Origin: Rhizobium sp. Q54
GTDB taxonomy: Bacteria > Pseudomonadota > Alphaproteobacteria > UBA828
Length of the DNA: 40,803 nucleotides
Reading direction: 5' to 3'
Assembly (NCBI GenBank): GCA_945892755.1
Contig: CAMDDO010000021.1
Coordinates: 1-40,803, forward strand
The notes beneath the pieces were generated by a model. It saw nothing but the letters and a program-made list of their open reading frames with translations, searched no databases and was not told the origin of the DNA. Both the position numbers and the translations under genes were made by a program. Below, piece after piece: positions 9,262 to 22,324 of this stretch (within the stretch, counting starts at the first letter, position 1; each line of letters opens with the position of its first letter).

Positions 9262-10803
9262 TCACTGCTTCGCCGCGAGCATCGGCACCTGCCCGGCCAG
9301 CTCAAGCGCCGCGGGCGAGACCACGCGGGCAAGCTGGGTCTGCGTCATCAGGTGCACGACCGAGGCATGAAGCACATCGAGGATCGGCTTCGGATAAAGG
9401 CCCATGAACAGCGCGAGCCCGATCAGCGGCACGAAGACGCCGACCTCGCGCCAATTGAGATCGGTGATCGACTTCAGATTTTCCTTGGTCAGCTCGCCGA
9501 AGATGACCCGGCGATAGAGCCAGAGCATATAGGCGGCGCCGAGAATGATGCCAATCAGGGCCGTGGTCGCGACCCAGCTATTGACCGCGAAGGCGCCGAC
9601 CACAGTAAGGAACTCACCGACGAAGCCGCCGGTGCCGGGCAGGCCGACCGAGGCCAGGGTGAACACCATGAAGACGGCGGCATAGACCGGCATCCGGTGC
9701 ACCAGGCCGCCATAGGCGGCGATCTGGCGCGTATGCACGCGGTCATAGACCACGCCGACGCAGAGGAAAAGCGCTGCCGAAACGATGCCGTGCGAGAGCA
9801 TTTGGAAGATGCCGCCTTCGATCCCCTGCTGGGTAAAGGTGAAGATGCCGATCGTCACGATGCCCATGTGGGCGACCGAGGAATAGGCGATCAGCTTCTT
9901 CATGTCCTCCTGCATCAACGCGACCAGCGAAGTGTAGATGATCGCGACGACGCTGAGCGAGAACACCAGCGGCGTGAAATAGTCGCTCGCCTCGGGCAGC
10001 ATGGGCAGCGAGAAGCGGATGAAGCCATAGCCGCCCATCTTCAAGAGAATGCCGGCGAGGATGACCGAGCCCGCGGTCGGCGCTTCGACATGCGCGTCGG
10101 GCAGCCAAGTGTGGAACGGCCACATCGGTAGCTTGACCGCGAACGAGGCGAACAACGCGAGCCAGAGCCAGATCTGCGCCTCGCGCCCGAATTCGTGCGC
10201 GGTGATGGTCGGAATGTCGGTGGTGCCGACCTGGAGGTACATATAGAGGATCGCGAGCAGGAAGAGCACCGAGCCGACCAGGGTGTAGAGGAAGAACTTG
10301 AAGGCCGAATAAACCCGTCGCTCGCCGCCCCAGACCCCGATGATCAGGAACATCGGGATCAGCTGACCCTCGAAGAAAATGTAGAACATCACGAAGTCGA
10401 GCGCGCAGAACACGCCGACCACGAGCACCTGCATGGCCAGGAAGGCGATCATGTATTCGCGCACGCGGTTCTGGATCGATTCCCAGCTCGCGATGATGCA
10501 GATCGGCGTCAGGAAGGTCGTCAGGACGAGAAAGAAGAGCGAAATGCCGTCGACGCCGAGGTGATAGGAAATACCGAACTCAGGCAGCCACGGCGCTTTC
10601 TCGACGAATTGATAACCCGGGTTCGCGGTGTCGAACTCGCCGATCAGGACGAGCGAGAGCGCGAAGGTGACGATCGATATCCAGAGCGCAACCTGACGCG
10701 AATTGCGCGCCACGGTCGCCGCATCGCCTCGGATCAGCACCAGGAAGAAGATCCCGACCAGAGGCAGGAAGGTAATGGTCGAGAGGATGGGCCACCCGCT
10801 CAT
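9262..10803 (-). CDS. nuoM: NADH-quinone oxidoreductase subunit M
   Basis: The 513-residue antiporter-like membrane subunit of complex I starts [20 protein letters not shown]. Visible family motifs are [39 protein letters not shown] (conserved Glu), [20 protein letters not shown] (Lys plus HTWLPDAH) and [13 protein letters not shown]. The ATG at 10803 lies 7 bases after the nuoL stop. The frame extends upstream into nuoL, but the extra residues are not family-like. Proton translocation through a Glu-Lys-Lys/His hydrophilic axis is established for the family, and the residues needed are present. Confidence 0.96.
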   Translation of the reverse strand: MSGWPILSTITFLPLVGIFFLVLIRGDAATVARNSRQVALWISIVTFALSLVLIGEFDTANPGYQFVEKAPWLPEFGISYHLGVDGISLFFLVLTTFLTPICIIASWESIQNRVREYMIAFLAMQVLVVGVFCALDFVMFYIFFEGQLIPMFLIIGVWGGERRVYSAFKFFLYTLVGSVLFLLAILYMYLQVGTTDIPTITAHEFGREAQIWLWLALFASFAVKLPMWPFHTWLPDAHVEAPTAGSVILAGILLKMGGYGFIRFSLPMLPEASDYFTPLVFSLSVVAIIYTSLVALMQEDMKKLIAYSSVAHMGIVTIGIFTFTQQGIEGGIFQMLSHGIVSAALFLCVGVVYDRVHTRQIAAYGGLVHRMPVYAAVFMVFTLASVGLPGTGGFVGEFLTVVGAFAVNSWVATTALIGIILGAAYMLWLYRRVIFGELTKENLKSITDLNWREVGVFVPLIGLALFMGLYPKPILDVLHASVVHLMTQTQLARVVSPAALELAGQVPMLAAKQ

Positions 10804-10810
10804 CGGCGCC

Positions 10811-12742
10811 TCACGGGCTGCTCGCGAAGAGGTACCAGGTGACGATCGCCGCGACGCCGACCAGCATGGCGAAGGCATAATGGTAGAGATAGCCGGTTTG
10901 CAGGCGCACCGCGCGCTGCGCGATCGTCCATGCCGCGCCGGCGATGCCATCCGGCCCGACGCCATCGATCAGGCCACCGTCGCCGCGCTTCCATAGACCA
11001 ACACCCAGGTATTTCGCCGGGCGCACGAACAGGAAATCGTAGAGCTCGTCGAAATACCATTTGTTGAACGAGAAGAGGTAAAGCGGCCGCAACGCCTTGG
11101 CGAGTTTCGCCGGCAGATCGGGCCTCGCCATATAGAGGAAATAGGCCGCGCCGATGCCGAGCACCGCCATGATGGTGGGCAGCGCCTTGACCCAGAACGG
11201 CGAGTGATGTGCCGCTTCGAGCGCGTTGTGATGCTCGAGCACCAGGATCGAAGCGCCGAACACACCGCCATGCTCGCCGACCATCGGCAGCAGCAAATAA
11301 CCGGTCACGATCGCGCCGATGGCCAAGACGATCAGGGGCACCGTCATCACCCAGGGCGATTCATGGACGTGTTCCATCGTGTGATGGTCGGCGCGCGGCT
11401 TGCCGTGGAAGGTCATGATCAGGAGCCGCCAGGAATAGAACGCGGTCAGCGCCGCCGCGATGATGCCGAGCCAGAAGGCGTATTCGCCAAGCCCGGTATG
11501 CGCGGCGAAGGCCGATTCAAGGATGATGTCCTTCGAGAAAAAGCCGGAGAAGAAGGGCACGCCGGCCAGCGCGAGGTTGCCGATCCACATCAGGATATAG
11601 GTCAGCGGGATCAGCTTCCATATGCCGCCCATGCGGCGCATGTCCTGCTCGTTGGACATGGCGTGGATCACCGAGCCGGCGCCGAGGAAGAGCAGCGCCT
11701 TGAAAAAGGCGTGCGTGGTCAAATGGAATATACCGGCCTGATAGGCCGAGACGCCGCAAGCGAAAAACATGTAGCCGAGCTGGCTGCAGGTCGAATAGGC
11801 GATCACGCGCTTGATGTCGTTCTGGGTCAGCGCGATGGTCGCGGCGAAAATCGCCGTGGTCGCGCCGAAGAAGGTGACGACCGAGAGCGCGGTCGGCGCG
11901 TACTCGAACAGGGGCGAACAGCGCGCCACCATGAAGACGCCGGCGGTCACCATGGTCGCGGCGTGGATCAACGCGGAGACCGGCGTCGGGCCCTCCATCG
12001 CGTCGGGCAGCCAGGTGTGCAGCAGGAACTGGGCGGATTTGCCCATCGCGCCGATGAACAAGAGGATGCACGACACTTCGAGGATGTCGAACTCGCCCGA
12101 GAGGAAATGGAAGGTCTGGCCGGCGAGCTCGGGCGCCTTGGCGAAGATCACGTCATATTCGATGCTGCCGAAACTCAGATAGATGGCGAGGATGCCGAGC
12201 CCGAAGCCGAAATCGCCCACGCGATTGACCACGAACGCCTTGATCGCCGCGGCATTGGCCGAGGGGCGCTTGTACCAGAAGCCGATCAGCAGATAGGACG
12301 CGAGGCCGACGCCCTCCCAGCCGAAATAGAGCTGGAGCAGATTGTCGGCCGTGATCAACGCCAACATGAAGAAGGTGAAGAGCGAGAGGTAGGCGAAGAA
12401 GCGCGGCTTGTGCTCGTCATGCGCCATGTAGCCGAGCGAATAGACGTGCACCAGGAACGAAACCACGGTGACGACGAACATCATCACGCCGGTCAGCTCA
12501 TCGATCCGGAACGCCCAGGCGGCCTGAAAGGTGCCCGAGCTGATCCAGTCGAACAGGAACGCCTTGCCCGGATTTCCGCCGAACGTGACGTCGATGAAGG
12601 TAATGATGCCCAATGCAGCGGACGTGCCCATGGCGGCCACGGTCACCAAGGGCGCCACGCGTTGGCCGAGCACGCGGCCAAACAGGCCCGCGATCGCAGC
12701 GCCGATCAGCGGCAGGAAGACGGCGGCAATAGCGAGCCCCAC
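10811..12742 (-). CDS. nuoL: NADH-quinone oxidoreductase subunit L
   Basis: The 643-residue distal antiporter-like subunit of complex I begins GTG at 12742 ([17 protein letters not shown]), 6 bases after nuoK. Motifs include [19 protein letters not shown] (conserved Glu), [20 protein letters not shown] (Lys and HTWLPDAM), [20 protein letters not shown] and [20 protein letters not shown]. The long amphipathic lateral helix expected after the antiporter core lies in the last third, ending in a further transmembrane helix near the C-terminus ([15 protein letters not shown]). The length is typical of alphaproteobacterial NuoL. Confidence 0.96.
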   Translation of the reverse strand: MGLAIAAVFLPLIGAAIAGLFGRVLGQRVAPLVTVAAMGTSAALGIITFIDVTFGGNPGKAFLFDWISSGTFQAAWAFRIDELTGVMMFVVTVVSFLVHVYSLGYMAHDEHKPRFFAYLSLFTFFMLALITADNLLQLYFGWEGVGLASYLLIGFWYKRPSANAAAIKAFVVNRVGDFGFGLGILAIYLSFGSIEYDVIFAKAPELAGQTFHFLSGEFDILEVSCILLFIGAMGKSAQFLLHTWLPDAMEGPTPVSALIHAATMVTAGVFMVARCSPLFEYAPTALSVVTFFGATTAIFAATIALTQNDIKRVIAYSTCSQLGYMFFACGVSAYQAGIFHLTTHAFFKALLFLGAGSVIHAMSNEQDMRRMGGIWKLIPLTYILMWIGNLALAGVPFFSGFFSKDIILESAFAAHTGLGEYAFWLGIIAAALTAFYSWRLLIMTFHGKPRADHHTMEHVHESPWVMTVPLIVLAIGAIVTGYLLLPMVGEHGGVFGASILVLEHHNALEAAHHSPFWVKALPTIMAVLGIGAAYFLYMARPDLPAKLAKALRPLYLFSFNKWYFDELYDFLFVRPAKYLGVGLWKRGDGGLIDGVGPDGIAGAAWTIAQRAVRLQTGYLYHYAFAMLVGVAAIVTWYLFASSP

Positions 12743-12748
12743 GGGCGC

Positions 12749-13057
12749 TCAGCCTTTCATCATGTTGACGTCTTCGACCGCGATCGAGCCGCGATTGCGG
12801 AAATAGACCACCAGAATGGCAAGCCCGATGGCGGCTTCCGCCGCCGCCACGGTGAGCACGAACATGGCGAAGGCCTGGCCGGTCATGTCGCCGAGATAGG
12901 ACGAGAACGCCACCAAATTGATGTTGACCGCGAGCAGCATGAGCTCGATCGCCATCAGAATGACGATGACGTTCTTGCGGTTCAGGAAAATGCCGAACAC
13001 GCCGAGCGTGAACAGAATCGCGGCGACGGTCAGGTAATGGCTCAGTCCGATTTCCAC
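12749..13057 (-). CDS. nuoK: NADH-quinone oxidoreductase subunit K
   Basis: The 102-residue three-helix membrane subunit starts with GTG at 13057 ([19 protein letters not shown]). This start was chosen because family members are 100-102 residues long and begin with this sequence. The longer open frame upstream overlaps nuoJ and is not coding. The conserved intramembrane glutamates are seen in [17 protein letters not shown] (helix 2) and in the helix [13 protein letters not shown]. It overlaps nuoJ by 16 bases and is followed by nuoL after 6 bases. Confidence 0.95.
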   Translation of the reverse strand: MEIGLSHYLTVAAILFTLGVFGIFLNRKNVIVILMAIELMLLAVNINLVAFSSYLGDMTGQAFAMFVLTVAAAEAAIGLAILVVYFRNRGSIAVEDVNMMKG

Positions 13058-13671
13058 GTGGCGCCCTCCCCTGGCTTCACGTCGGTCAGCCGCACGACGT
13101 CCTTCGGCCGGCGCGCGACCTGCTCGGCGATGTTTTGACGGCGTACGCCGGTCCGCGCGCGATGCGTCAGCACGATGGCGCCGATCATGGCGACCAAAAG
13201 GATCAACCCGGCGATCTGGAACAAATAGCCGTAGTGCGTATAGAGGATGTTGCCGAGCGCCTCGGTGTTGGCGATTTGGGCGGGATCGGGCGTCGGCATC
13301 GCGACCGCATCGGGTTTCTTGATGTCGACCGAGCCCGAGGCAAACACCAAAATCAGCTCGGCCAAAAGGATCGCCCCGATCACCGAGCCGATCGGCAAAT
13401 ACTGCATGAAGCCGGCCCGGAGCGACGCGAAATCGACGTCGAGCATCATGACGACGAAGAGGAACAGCACCGCGACCGCGCCGACATAGACGATGATCAG
13501 GATCATCGCGACGAATTCGGCGCCCATCAGCACGAACAGTCCGGCCGAGCTGAAGAACGCGAGGATCAGGAACAGCACCGAATGGACCGGATTGCGCGAG
13601 CCGATCACGGCCATGCCGGCGCCGACCGTCACCGCCGCCAGAACATAAAAGACGATGGTCTGGATGATCAT
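13042..13671 (-). CDS. nuoJ: NADH-quinone oxidoreductase subunit J
   Basis: The 209-residue membrane subunit of complex I has five hydrophobic helices. It begins [22 protein letters not shown]. The family motif around helix 3, [21 protein letters not shown], contains the pi-bulge region of the E-channel (conserved Glu and Tyr). The C-terminal 40 residues form a polar tail rich in Arg and Lys. Overlap with nuoK is 16 bases, and a 24-base gap separates it from nuoI. Confidence 0.95.
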   Translation of the reverse strand: MIIQTIVFYVLAAVTVGAGMAVIGSRNPVHSVLFLILAFFSSAGLFVLMGAEFVAMILIIVYVGAVAVLFLFVVMMLDVDFASLRAGFMQYLPIGSVIGAILLAELILVFASGSVDIKKPDAVAMPTPDPAQIANTEALGNILYTHYGYLFQIAGLILLVAMIGAIVLTHRARTGVRRQNIAEQVARRPKDVVRLTDVKPGEGATWKSD

Positions 13672-13695
13672 CGAGGGCGCCCGCTTGCCATGCGC

Positions 13696-14184
13696 TCAGC
13701 GATAGGGCGCATCGGCGGCGAGATTGGCGGCAATCTCGCGTTCCCAACGATCGCCATTGCCGAGCAGCTTGTCCTTGTTGTAGAGCAGCTCCTCCCGCGT
13801 CTCGGCGGCGAACTCGTAGTTCGGCCCCTCGACGATGGCATCGACCGGGCAAGCCTCCTGACAGAAGCCGCAATAGATGCACTTCACCATGTCGATGTCG
13901 TAGCGCGTGGTGCGCCGGCTGCCGTCGGCGCGCGGCTCGGCCTCGATCGTGATCGCCTGGGCCGGGCAGATCGCCTCGCACAGCTTGCAGGCGATGCAGC
14001 GCTCCTCGCCATTGGGGTAGCGCCGGAGCGCGTGCTCGCCACGAAAGCGCGAGCTGAGCGGCCCCTTCTCGTGCGGGTAGTTGACCGTCACCTTGGGCTT
14101 GAACATCTGCCTGAAGGTCAGCGCGAATCCGGTCGCGAGCTCGGTCAAGAAGAGCGACCGAAAGGTCCGATCGACGAAGGCCAT
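13696..14184 (-). CDS. nuoI: NADH-quinone oxidoreductase subunit I
   Basis: The 162-residue peripheral-arm subunit carries clusters N6a and N6b. Two ferredoxin-type 4Fe-4S motifs are visible: Cys63, Cys66, Cys69 and Cys73 ([12 protein letters not shown]), and Cys102, Cys105, Cys108 and Cys112 ([12 protein letters not shown]). The N-terminal helix and [17 protein letters not shown] are typical. ATG at 14184. A 74-base gap separates it from nuoH, the longest gap inside the nuo cluster, with no gene in it. Confidence 0.96.
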   Translation of the reverse strand: MAFVDRTFRSLFLTELATGFALTFRQMFKPKVTVNYPHEKGPLSSRFRGEHALRRYPNGEERCIACKLCEAICPAQAITIEAEPRADGSRRTTRYDIDMVKCIYCGFCQEACPVDAIVEGPNYEFAAETREELLYNKDKLLGNGDRWEREIAANLAADAPYR

Positions 14185-14258
14185 CCGCCCCTCCTACGCC
14201 GCTGGACCGGCGCAATGCGCGCCGGCCATATCACGGAGCCATGCCATGCCGCAACCGC

Positions 14259-15287
14259 TCACCCGCCGACCTTCTCAGGCAGCCAACCAAATAAGTGCAG
14301 CGCGCCCGCGACCAGCACGAGCCATGCCAGCGACGCCGGCAGGAAGACCTTCCAGCCGAGACGCATGAGCTGGTCGTAGCGGTAGCGCGGCAGCGTCGCG
14401 CGCGTCCAAGTGAAGGCGAAAATCACGACCGCGGTCTTGAGCAGGAACCAGACCACGCCGGGCACATAGGTGAACGGCTCGACGTGGAACGGCGGCAGCC
14501 AGCCGCCGAGGAAGAGCACGGTGCAGAGGCCGGACAACAGGACGATGTTGGCGTACTCGCCCAACATGAACAGCACCCAGCTGACCGACGAGTACTCGAC
14601 CTGATAGCCCGCCACCAGCTCGCCCTCAGCCTCGGGGAGGTCGAACGGCGTGCGGTTGGTCTCGGCCAGCGCCGAGATGAAATAGATGATGAACATCGGG
14701 AACAGCGGGATGAAAAACCACAGACCCTTCTGCGCCTCGACGATCGCATTCAAATTGAGCGAGCCGACACAAAGCAGCACCGAGACGATCACGAAGCCGA
14801 TCGAGACCTCGTAGGAGACCATTTGCGCGGCCGAGCGCAACGCGCCGAGGAAGGCGTATTTCGAATTGCTCGCCCAGCCCGCCACGATGATGCCGTAGAC
14901 GCCGAGCGAGGAGACCGCGAAGAGATAGAGGATCCCGACATTGAGATCGGCCAGCACCAGGTGGTGGTCGAACGGGATGACCGCCCAGCCGATGAAGCCG
15001 AGCGCAAAGGTGATGACCGGCGCGAGCAGGAACAGCGCGCGGTTGGCGCCGGCCGGGATGATGGTCTCCTTGAAGACCATCTTGATGCCGTCGGCCAGGA
15101 ACTGGAGAAGGCCGAACGGCCCGACCACGTTCGGCCCGCGCCGGAGCTGCATGGCCGCCCAGACCTTGCGCTCGACATAGCTGAGCACGCCGACCGTCAC
15201 CATCAGCGGCACCACGATCGCCAGCGTATAGCCGACCGTCAGCAGCAGCGGCAGCAGATAGTCGTGCCAGATGCCGGTCTCAGCCAT
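14259..15287 (-). CDS. nuoH: NADH-quinone oxidoreductase subunit H
   Basis: The 342-residue membrane subunit forms the quinone-binding junction with the peripheral arm. It has eight hydrophobic helices. Conserved stretches are [19 protein letters not shown] in the first loop and [19 protein letters not shown], whose acidic cytoplasmic loop is central to coupling quinone reduction with proton pumping in the family. ATG at 15287 lies within the end of nuoG (8-base overlap, 15280-15287). Confidence 0.96.
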   Translation of the reverse strand: MAETGIWHDYLLPLLLTVGYTLAIVVPLMVTVGVLSYVERKVWAAMQLRRGPNVVGPFGLLQFLADGIKMVFKETIIPAGANRALFLLAPVITFALGFIGWAVIPFDHHLVLADLNVGILYLFAVSSLGVYGIIVAGWASNSKYAFLGALRSAAQMVSYEVSIGFVIVSVLLCVGSLNLNAIVEAQKGLWFFIPLFPMFIIYFISALAETNRTPFDLPEAEGELVAGYQVEYSSVSWVLFMLGEYANIVLLSGLCTVLFLGGWLPPFHVEPFTYVPGVVWFLLKTAVVIFAFTWTRATLPRYRYDQLMRLGWKVFLPASLAWLVLVAGALHLFGWLPEKVGG

Positions 15288-17343
15288 GGGTACCGGTCTT
15301 GGTTTGCGCGGGCGCGACGAAGGCCTCGACGCACTGCGCCATGGTCGGCGACGCCCGACTGATCGGATCGGTCATGTAGTAATTGGCGATGGCGCTCTTG
15401 AACGGTTCCGAGCCGAGCGGCCCGGGCGAGCCGAAATTGCCGAAGGCCGCCGGCTCGACGCGGCCGAGCGCGCGGAAGCTCGGCGCCACCACGCCCAGGC
15501 GCTGGCGCACCGCCTCGACCGTGTCATAGGGCAGTTTGCGCCCGAGCGCCTCCGACAGCGCGCGGAGAATTTTCCAGTCCTCGCGCGCCTCGCCGAGCGG
15601 ATGGATGGCGCGCCGCGTACGCTGCGGCCGACCCTCGAGGTTGACATAGGTCGCGCTCTTCTCGGTATAGGCGGCGCCGGGCAGCACGACGTCGGCCCGG
15701 CTGGCACCGGCATCGCCGTGGTGGCCCTGGTAAATCACAAAGGCGCCGCCGAGCCGGGCGGTGTCGATCTCGTCGGCGCCGAGCAGATAGACGATCTCGA
15801 TTGCTCCGCTTTGCACGCCATCGAGGATGCCGGCGACATCGCGCCCGCCTTGCCCCGGCACGAAGCCAAGATCGAGCCCGCCGACGCGCGCCGCGGCGCC
15901 GTGCAGCACGTTGAAGCCGTTCCAGCCCTCGCGAACCAGGCCGAAATCGAGCGCGAGCTGGCGCGCGGCGGCGAGAATTTGCGCGCCATCGGGCCGCGCC
16001 AAGGCGCCTTGGCCGAGAATGAGCATGGGCGCTTTCGCGGCCTTCAGCGTGGCGGCGAAGGCGTGGCGATCATTGGCGATCTCGGCCAGCGTTTGCGGCC
16101 CGGCACCGAGTTGACTGTATTTGTAGGTCAGCTCGCGCGGCTCGCCGATCAGGCCGATCGCGAAGCCGCCGCGGCGCCAGCGCTTGCGCAGGCGCGCATT
16201 GACCAGCGGTGCCTCCCAGCGCGGATTGGTGCCGATCAAGAGGCAGGCGTCCGCCCGCTCGATACCGGCGATCGTGGTGTTGAACAAATAACCGGCGCGC
16301 GACGAGGCATCGAGCTTCGCGCCGTCCTGGCGACAATCCATGTGGGGCGAGCCGAGCGCCGTGATCAATTCCTTCAGGAGCAGCATGGCCTCGGCATCGG
16401 CGAGATCGCCGGCGAACGCGGCGATCCGGTTGCCGGCAACGCCCCGCAAGCGCTCGGCGATCGCCCCGAACGCCTCGTCCCAACTGGCCGGCTCGAGCTT
16501 GCCATGGCGGCGCACGAAACAGCGGTCGAGCCGGCGCTTCTTCAAGCCATCGCAAGCGAAGCGCGATTTGTCGGCGAGCCATTCCTCGTTCACGTCCTCG
16601 TTCAGGCGCGGCAGGATGCGCATGACCTCGGCGCCGCGCGTATCGACCCGGATATTGGCGCCGACCGCGTCCAGCACATCGATGCTCTCGGTCTTGACCA
16701 GCTCCCACGAGCGCGCGTGAAATTCATAGGGCTTGGAGGTCAAGGCGCCGACCGGGCAAAGATCGATGATGTTGCCAGAGAGCTCGGTGTTGACCACCGC
16801 CTCGACATAGGGCCCGACCTCCATGTGCTCGCCGCGGCCGGTCAGGCCGAGCACTTCGACGCCCGCGACCTCTTCGCCGAAACGAATACAGCGCGTGCAA
16901 TGGATGCAACGCGTCATGATGGTCTTGATCAAGGGTCCGATGTCCTTGTCCTTGACCGCGCGCTTGCCCTCGTCGAACCGGCTGGCATGCCGGCCATAGG
17001 TCATCGCCTGATCCTGCAAATCGCATTCGCCGCCCTGGTCGCAGATCGGGCAGTCGAGCGGGTGATTGATGAGCAGGAACTCCATCACCCCTTCGCGCGC
17101 CTTCTTGACCTGCGCCGTGTTGGTCTTGACCACCATGCCTTCGCTCGCCGGCATGGCGCAGGAGGCCACCGGCTTCGGCGACTTCTCGACCTCGACCAAG
17201 CACATGCGGCAATTCCCGGCGATCGAGAGGCGGTCGTGATAGCAGAAGCGCGGCACCTCGGCGCCGGCCGCCTCGCAGGCCTGCAACACGGTCGTGCCCG
17301 CCGGGACTTCGACCTCGATGCCATTGACGCTGAGCTTCGGCAT
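15280..17343 (-). CDS. nuoG: NADH-quinone oxidoreductase subunit G
   Basis: The 687-residue iron-sulfur subunit of the peripheral arm has an N-terminal 2Fe-2S ferredoxin-like domain with Cys34, Cys45, Cys48 and Cys62. The N5 cluster has ligands His94, Cys98, Cys101 and Cys107 ([14 protein letters not shown]). The N4 cluster has Cys146, Cys149, Cys152 and Cys196. A degenerate molybdopterin-oxidoreductase-like domain follows. The extra N7 cluster cysteines of E. coli NuoG are not seen after residue 200, in keeping with the alphaproteobacterial and mitochondrial form. It is 11 bases downstream of nuoF. Confidence 0.96.
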   Translation of the reverse strand: MPKLSVNGIEVEVPAGTTVLQACEAAGAEVPRFCYHDRLSIAGNCRMCLVEVEKSPKPVASCAMPASEGMVVKTNTAQVKKAREGVMEFLLINHPLDCPICDQGGECDLQDQAMTYGRHASRFDEGKRAVKDKDIGPLIKTIMTRCIHCTRCIRFGEEVAGVEVLGLTGRGEHMEVGPYVEAVVNTELSGNIIDLCPVGALTSKPYEFHARSWELVKTESIDVLDAVGANIRVDTRGAEVMRILPRLNEDVNEEWLADKSRFACDGLKKRRLDRCFVRRHGKLEPASWDEAFGAIAERLRGVAGNRIAAFAGDLADAEAMLLLKELITALGSPHMDCRQDGAKLDASSRAGYLFNTTIAGIERADACLLIGTNPRWEAPLVNARLRKRWRRGGFAIGLIGEPRELTYKYSQLGAGPQTLAEIANDRHAFAATLKAAKAPMLILGQGALARPDGAQILAAARQLALDFGLVREGWNGFNVLHGAAARVGGLDLGFVPGQGGRDVAGILDGVQSGAIEIVYLLGADEIDTARLGGAFVIYQGHHGDAGASRADVVLPGAAYTEKSATYVNLEGRPQRTRRAIHPLGEAREDWKILRALSEALGRKLPYDTVEAVRQRLGVVAPSFRALGRVEPAAFGNFGSPGPLGSEPFKSAIANYYMTDPISRASPTMAQCVEAFVAPAQTKTGTHG

Positions 17344-17354
17344 GGCGTTTCCCC

Positions 17355-18673
<1,319 letters not shown>

Positions 18674-18674
<1 letters not shown>

Positions 18675-19276
18675 CAGCCGCGCCCAATCTCTTTCAACGT
18701 GGTCGGACCCGAGGCCGGCGCCGAACATTGCCGCCCGGTCTTCGAGCCGATGGCCGGCGTCTCGCCGCGCCTGAGCGCGCGCAGCAGCTCGCGGAAACTC
18801 TCCGCGTCCAGGTCTTCATAGAAGTGGTCGTTGATTTGGACCACCGGCGCATTGACGCAGGCCCCGAGGCACTCGACCTCGACCAGCGTGAATTGACCGT
18901 CGGCCGTGGTCTGCTTGAGGCCAACGCCAAGCTCCTGCTGGGCGGCATAACGCAACTCTTCGCTGCCGCGCAGCCAGCACGGCGTGGTACGGCAAAGCTG
19001 CACCAAATGCCGCCCGACCGGCTTCAAATTGAACATCGTGTAGAAGGTCGCGACCTCGTAGACCTTGATCGGCGCCATCTCAAGCACTTCGGCGACGTGA
19101 TCCATCGCCGCGCGCGAGACCCAGCCGCCGTTCTGGCGCTGGGCGAGATCGAGCAGCGGCAACACCGCGCTGGCCTGCCGGCCGGGCGGATATTTGGCGA
19201 TGATCGCCTTGGCCCGCGCCATGACCTCGGGCGTGAAGGCGAAGGCCGCCCCGCCATTTGCCTCGCCGCCACTCAC
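18674..19276 (-). CDS. nuoE: NADH-quinone oxidoreductase subunit E
   Basis: The 200-residue thioredoxin-like 2Fe-2S subunit of the NADH dehydrogenase module binds cluster N1a through Cys95, Cys100, Cys136 and Cys140 ([11 protein letters not shown] and [10 protein letters not shown]). GTG start at 19276, overlapping the nuoD stop as GTGA. The open frame continues far upstream inside nuoD but is not homologous there. The C-terminal 40 residues after RRGETPAIG are a low-complexity extension common in alphaproteobacteria. Confidence 0.95.
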
Positions 19277-20451
19277 CGATCGATCTCCCCGAACACGATG
19301 TCCATGCTGGCAAGGTTCGCCACCGCGTCGGCCAGCATGTAGCCGCGGCTCATAAAGTCGAGCGACTGCAAATGCGCAAAGCCCGGCGCCCTGATCTTGC
19401 AGCGATAGGGTTTGTTGCTGCCATCCGATACCAGATAAACGCCGAACTCGCCCTTGGGCGCCTCGACCGCCGCATAGGTTTCGCCCGCCGGCACGTGGTA
19501 ACCCTCGGTGAAGAGCTTGAAGTGATGGATCAGCGCCTCCATCGAGTGCTTCATCTCGGCGCGGGAGGGCGGCGTGATCTTGTTGTCCTGCACCTTGACC
19601 GGGCCGGGCTCGATGCGCGCCAGGCACTGCTCGATCAGGCGCACGCTCTCGCGCATTTCTTCCATGCGAACGAGGTAGCGCTCATAGCAATCGCCATTGG
19701 TGCCGACCGGCACCTTGAACTCGAGCTCGCTATAGATCTCGTAAGGCTCGGCGCGGCGCAAATCCCAGGCGACGCCCGAGGCGCGCAGCATCGGGCCGGT
19801 GAAGCCCCAGTCAAGCGCTTCGGCCGCGCTGGTCTTGCCGATGTCGACGGTGCGCTGCTTGAAAATCCGGTTCTCGGTCAGGAGGCCGTCGATCTCGTCG
19901 ATCACCTTGGGGAATTTCTTGTTCCAGGTGCCAATATCGTCGAGCAGCTTCTGCGGCAGGTCCATCGCCACGCCGCCGGGCCGGAAATAGGCCGCGTGCA
20001 TACGCGCGCCGGACGCCCGCTCATAGAACTCCATGATCCGCTCGCGCTCCTCGAAGCCCCAGAAGAAGGGCGTCATCGCGCCGACGTCGAGCGCCGTGGT
20101 GGTGATGTTAAGCAGGTGGTTGGTGATCCGGCTGAGCTCGCTGTAGAGCACGCGGATCACCTGCGCGCGGCGCGGCACTTCGATGCCGAGCAGGCGCTCG
20201 ACCGCAAGCGCGAAGGCATGCTCCTGGTTCATCGGCGCGACATAATCGAGCCGATCGAAATAGGGCACGGCCTGAAGATAGGTCTTGTACTCGATCAGCT
20301 TTTCGGTGCCGCGGTGCAGCAGGCCGATATGCGGGTCGACGCGCTCGACGATTTCGCCGTCCATTTCGAGCACGAGGCGGAGCACGCCATGGGCCGCCGG
20401 GTGCTGCGGCCCGAAATTGATCGTCATGCTGCGGATGTGCCGCTCGCTCAT
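19273..20451 (-). CDS. nuoD: NADH-quinone oxidoreductase subunit D
   Basis: The 392-residue 49-kDa-type subunit forms part of the quinone pocket. It begins with the segment [38 protein letters not shown] and [16 protein letters not shown] follow, and the C-terminus ([19 protein letters not shown]) is the conserved family end. NuoC and NuoD are separate here, not fused as in E. coli. ATG at 20451 overlaps the nuoC stop by 4 bases. Confidence 0.96.
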   Translation of the reverse strand: MSERHIRSMTINFGPQHPAAHGVLRLVLEMDGEIVERVDPHIGLLHRGTEKLIEYKTYLQAVPYFDRLDYVAPMNQEHAFALAVERLLGIEVPRRAQVIRVLYSELSRITNHLLNITTTALDVGAMTPFFWGFEERERIMEFYERASGARMHAAYFRPGGVAMDLPQKLLDDIGTWNKKFPKVIDEIDGLLTENRIFKQRTVDIGKTSAAEALDWGFTGPMLRASGVAWDLRRAEPYEIYSELEFKVPVGTNGDCYERYLVRMEEMRESVRLIEQCLARIEPGPVKVQDNKITPPSRAEMKHSMEALIHHFKLFTEGYHVPAGETYAAVEAPKGEFGVYLVSDGSNKPYRCKIRAPGFAHLQSLDFMSRGYMLADAVANLASMDIVFGEIDR

Positions 20452-21059
20452 GACTTGGCCGCCTTTTCATCGCCCGGCAGCACATATTGCGTGCCTTCCC
20501 AGGGCGACAGAAAATCGAAGCGGCGGAAATCCTGCGTCAGCTTGACCGGCTCGTAGACCACGCGCTTCTGCTCGTCGTCGTAACGCAGCTCGACATAGCC
20601 GGTCAGCGGGAAGTCCTTGCGCAAGGGGTGGCCGTCAAAGCCGTAATCGGTGAGGATGCGGCGGAGATCGGGGTGATCCGAGAAATAGATGCCGTAAAGA
20701 TCCCAGGTCTCGCGCTCGAACCAACCGGCACTGGAATAGAGGCCGGTGACCGAGGGCACCACCGCGCCTTCGCTGACCCTGACCTTGACCCTGATGCGCT
20801 GATTCCGGCTGACGCTCAGCAGGTGATAGACGACATCGAAGCGCGATTCGCGGTCCGGATAGTCGGCCCCGCAAATATCGACCAGCATTTCGAAGGCGCA
20901 TTGCGTGTCGCCGCGCAGGAATTTGAGCACGCGCAGAATGGCGTCGGGCCGGGCGATGACGATAAGCTCGCCGCGAACGACCTCGGGCGCGTCGACATAG
21001 TCCTTGAGCGCGGCGCCGATCCGCTCTCCAAGCTCGCGCAAGCTTTGCACGTCGGCCAT
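20448..21059 (-). CDS. nuoC: NADH-quinone oxidoreductase subunit C
   Basis: The 203-residue 30-kDa-type peripheral-arm subunit of complex I shows the family signature [20 protein letters not shown] and [18 protein letters not shown] near the C-terminus. A ribosome binding site (GAAGGGAA) precedes the ATG at 21059 by a short spacer. It is separated from nuoB by 24 bases and coupled to nuoD by an ATGA overlap. Confidence 0.96.
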   Translation of the reverse strand: MADVQSLRELGERIGAALKDYVDAPEVVRGELIVIARPDAILRVLKFLRGDTQCAFEMLVDICGADYPDRESRFDVVYHLLSVSRNQRIRVKVRVSEGAVVPSVTGLYSSAGWFERETWDLYGIYFSDHPDLRRILTDYGFDGHPLRKDFPLTGYVELRYDDEQKRVVYEPVKLTQDFRRFDFLSPWEGTQYVLPGDEKAAKS

Positions 21060-21083
21060 GGCGTTCCCTTCCGAGCCCTGGTC

Positions 21084-21641
21084 CTAGCGCTCGATCGTAC
21101 CGACGCGGCGGATTTTCTTTTGCAACTGCATGACGCCGTAAAGCAGGGCCTCCGCGGTCGGCGGGCAGCCCGGCACATAAACGTCGACCGGCACGATGCG
21201 ATCGCAGCCGCGCACGACCGAATAGGAATAGTGGTAATAGCCGCCGCCATTGGCGCAGCTGCCCATCGAGATCACGTAACGCGGCTCGGGCATCTGGTCA
21301 TAGACCCGGCGGAAGGCAGGCGCCATCTTGTTGCACAGCGTGCCGGCGACGATGATCACGTCCGATTGGCGCGGGCTGGCGCGCGGCACCATGCCGAGCC
21401 GGTCGATGTCGTAACGCGCCGCGATGATGTGCATGAATTCGACGCCGCAGCAGGCGAGCCCGAAGGTGAGCGGCCAGAGCGAGCCGGTGCGCGCCCAATT
21501 GACCAGCTTGTCGAGCTTGGCCACCACGACGCCGCGCTCGGCCAGCTCATCGGTGACCAGTTTGAGCGCGGTATCCTGCGCTGGCCCGGGACCGAGCGCC
21601 CGGCCGGGCAAACCGACCGCGCTATCGCCGCTCACTCCCAT
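21084..21641 (-). CDS. nuoB: NADH-quinone oxidoreductase subunit B
   Basis: The 185-residue subunit carries cluster N2, the last iron-sulfur cluster before quinone. Ligands Cys64 and Cys65 (tandem, [11 protein letters not shown]), Cys129 ([10 protein letters not shown]) and Cys159 ([11 protein letters not shown]) are all present. The ATG at 21641 was preferred because an AAGGGAG ribosome binding site sits about 7 bases upstream. A GTG at 21635 and an open frame to 21662 are the alternatives. It overlaps nuoA by 10 bases. Confidence 0.95.
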   Translation of the reverse strand: MGVSGDSAVGLPGRALGPGPAQDTALKLVTDELAERGVVVAKLDKLVNWARTGSLWPLTFGLACCGVEFMHIIAARYDIDRLGMVPRASPRQSDVIIVAGTLCNKMAPAFRRVYDQMPEPRYVISMGSCANGGGYYHYSYSVVRGCDRIVPVDVYVPGCPPTAEALLYGVMQLQKKIRRVGTIER

Positions 21642-22006
21642 TCCAGCGCTCCCTTCTTCCACTCGTAGATGAACCCAATGGTAAGAATGGCGAGGAAAAC
21701 CAGCATCGACCAGAAGCCATATAGCCCGATGCCGCTGAAAGAGTCCGCCCAGGGGAACAGAAACGCGACCTCAAGGTCGAAGATGATGAACAGAATGGCG
21801 ACCAGATAGAAGCGCACGTCGAACTTCATGCGCGCGTCCTCGAAGGCATCGAAGCCGCACTCATAGGCCGAAATCTTGTCGGCGTTGGGCTTTTGCGGCG
21901 CCGCCACATAGGACGCGGCGATCATGCCGACGCCGACCACCACGGCGATGCCAAGAAAAATCAGGATCGGCAGATATTCGAGCAGAAACGACGAAGAAGC
22001 GGTCAT
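21632..22006 (-). CDS. nuoA: NADH-quinone oxidoreductase subunit A
   Basis: The 124-residue three-helix membrane subunit is the first gene of the complex I cluster. The family motif [30 protein letters not shown] (about residues 44-73) is clear; its Cys lies in the flexible loop near the quinone site. ATG at 22006. No convincing sigma-70 promoter was found in the 165 bases between it and tRNA-Asp, so transcription may start with a weak or unusual promoter or read through from the tRNA. Confidence 0.95.
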   Translation of the reverse strand: MTASSSFLLEYLPILIFLGIAVVVGVGMIAASYVAAPQKPNADKISAYECGFDAFEDARMKFDVRFYLVAILFIIFDLEVAFLFPWADSFSGIGLYGFWSMLVFLAILTIGFIYEWKKGALEWE

Positions 22007-22171
22007 CGGCGCGCGCTGTTCCGATTGTCCCTAAACCAGGGCCGCTGGCGCCGCGCAGAAGCCGCCCCGGCGTCAGGCGTCCGCGCCATTCAACTCACCG
22101 CCCGGGACGGCGCGTAGAGCTCGCGCTCCCGGTCGGCGTCGTGCCCGCGGGCCATGAGCCCGGTGGGAAGA

Positions 22172-22248
<77 letters not shown>

Positions 22249-22260
22249 GAATCCGCCCTT

Positions 22261-22286
22261 TCCGCCGCCCGATTCGAGGCGGCGGA
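22261..22286 (-). repeat. Perfect inverted repeat in the tRNA-Asp leader
   Basis: Arms TCCGCCGCC (22261-22269) and GGCGGCGGA (22278-22286) enclose an 8-base loop. If transcription starts about 7 bases after the -10 box at 22296-22301, this 9-bp hairpin would form the 5' end of the tRNA-Asp precursor. It may stabilise the leader or guide processing. That role is inferred. Confidence 0.5.
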
Positions 22287-22295
22287 GAGCGGCCT

Positions 22296-22324
22296 CATGT
22301 ACTGCACCGCACCTTGCGGGTCAA
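22296..22324 (-). promoter_or_regulatory. Sigma-70-type promoter for tRNA-Asp
   Basis: On the minus strand TTGACC (22319-22324) is followed after exactly 17 bases by TACATG (22296-22301). The tRNA 5' end is about 48 bases downstream. The -35 box is near consensus and the -10 is moderate, a pattern common for alphaproteobacterial tRNA genes. Confidence 0.65.

Noticed and set aside
22007-22171. Sigma-70 promoter for the nuo operon
   Set aside because: GACAAT- and TAGGGA-like -10 boxes exist, but no -35 box lies at 16-18 bases.
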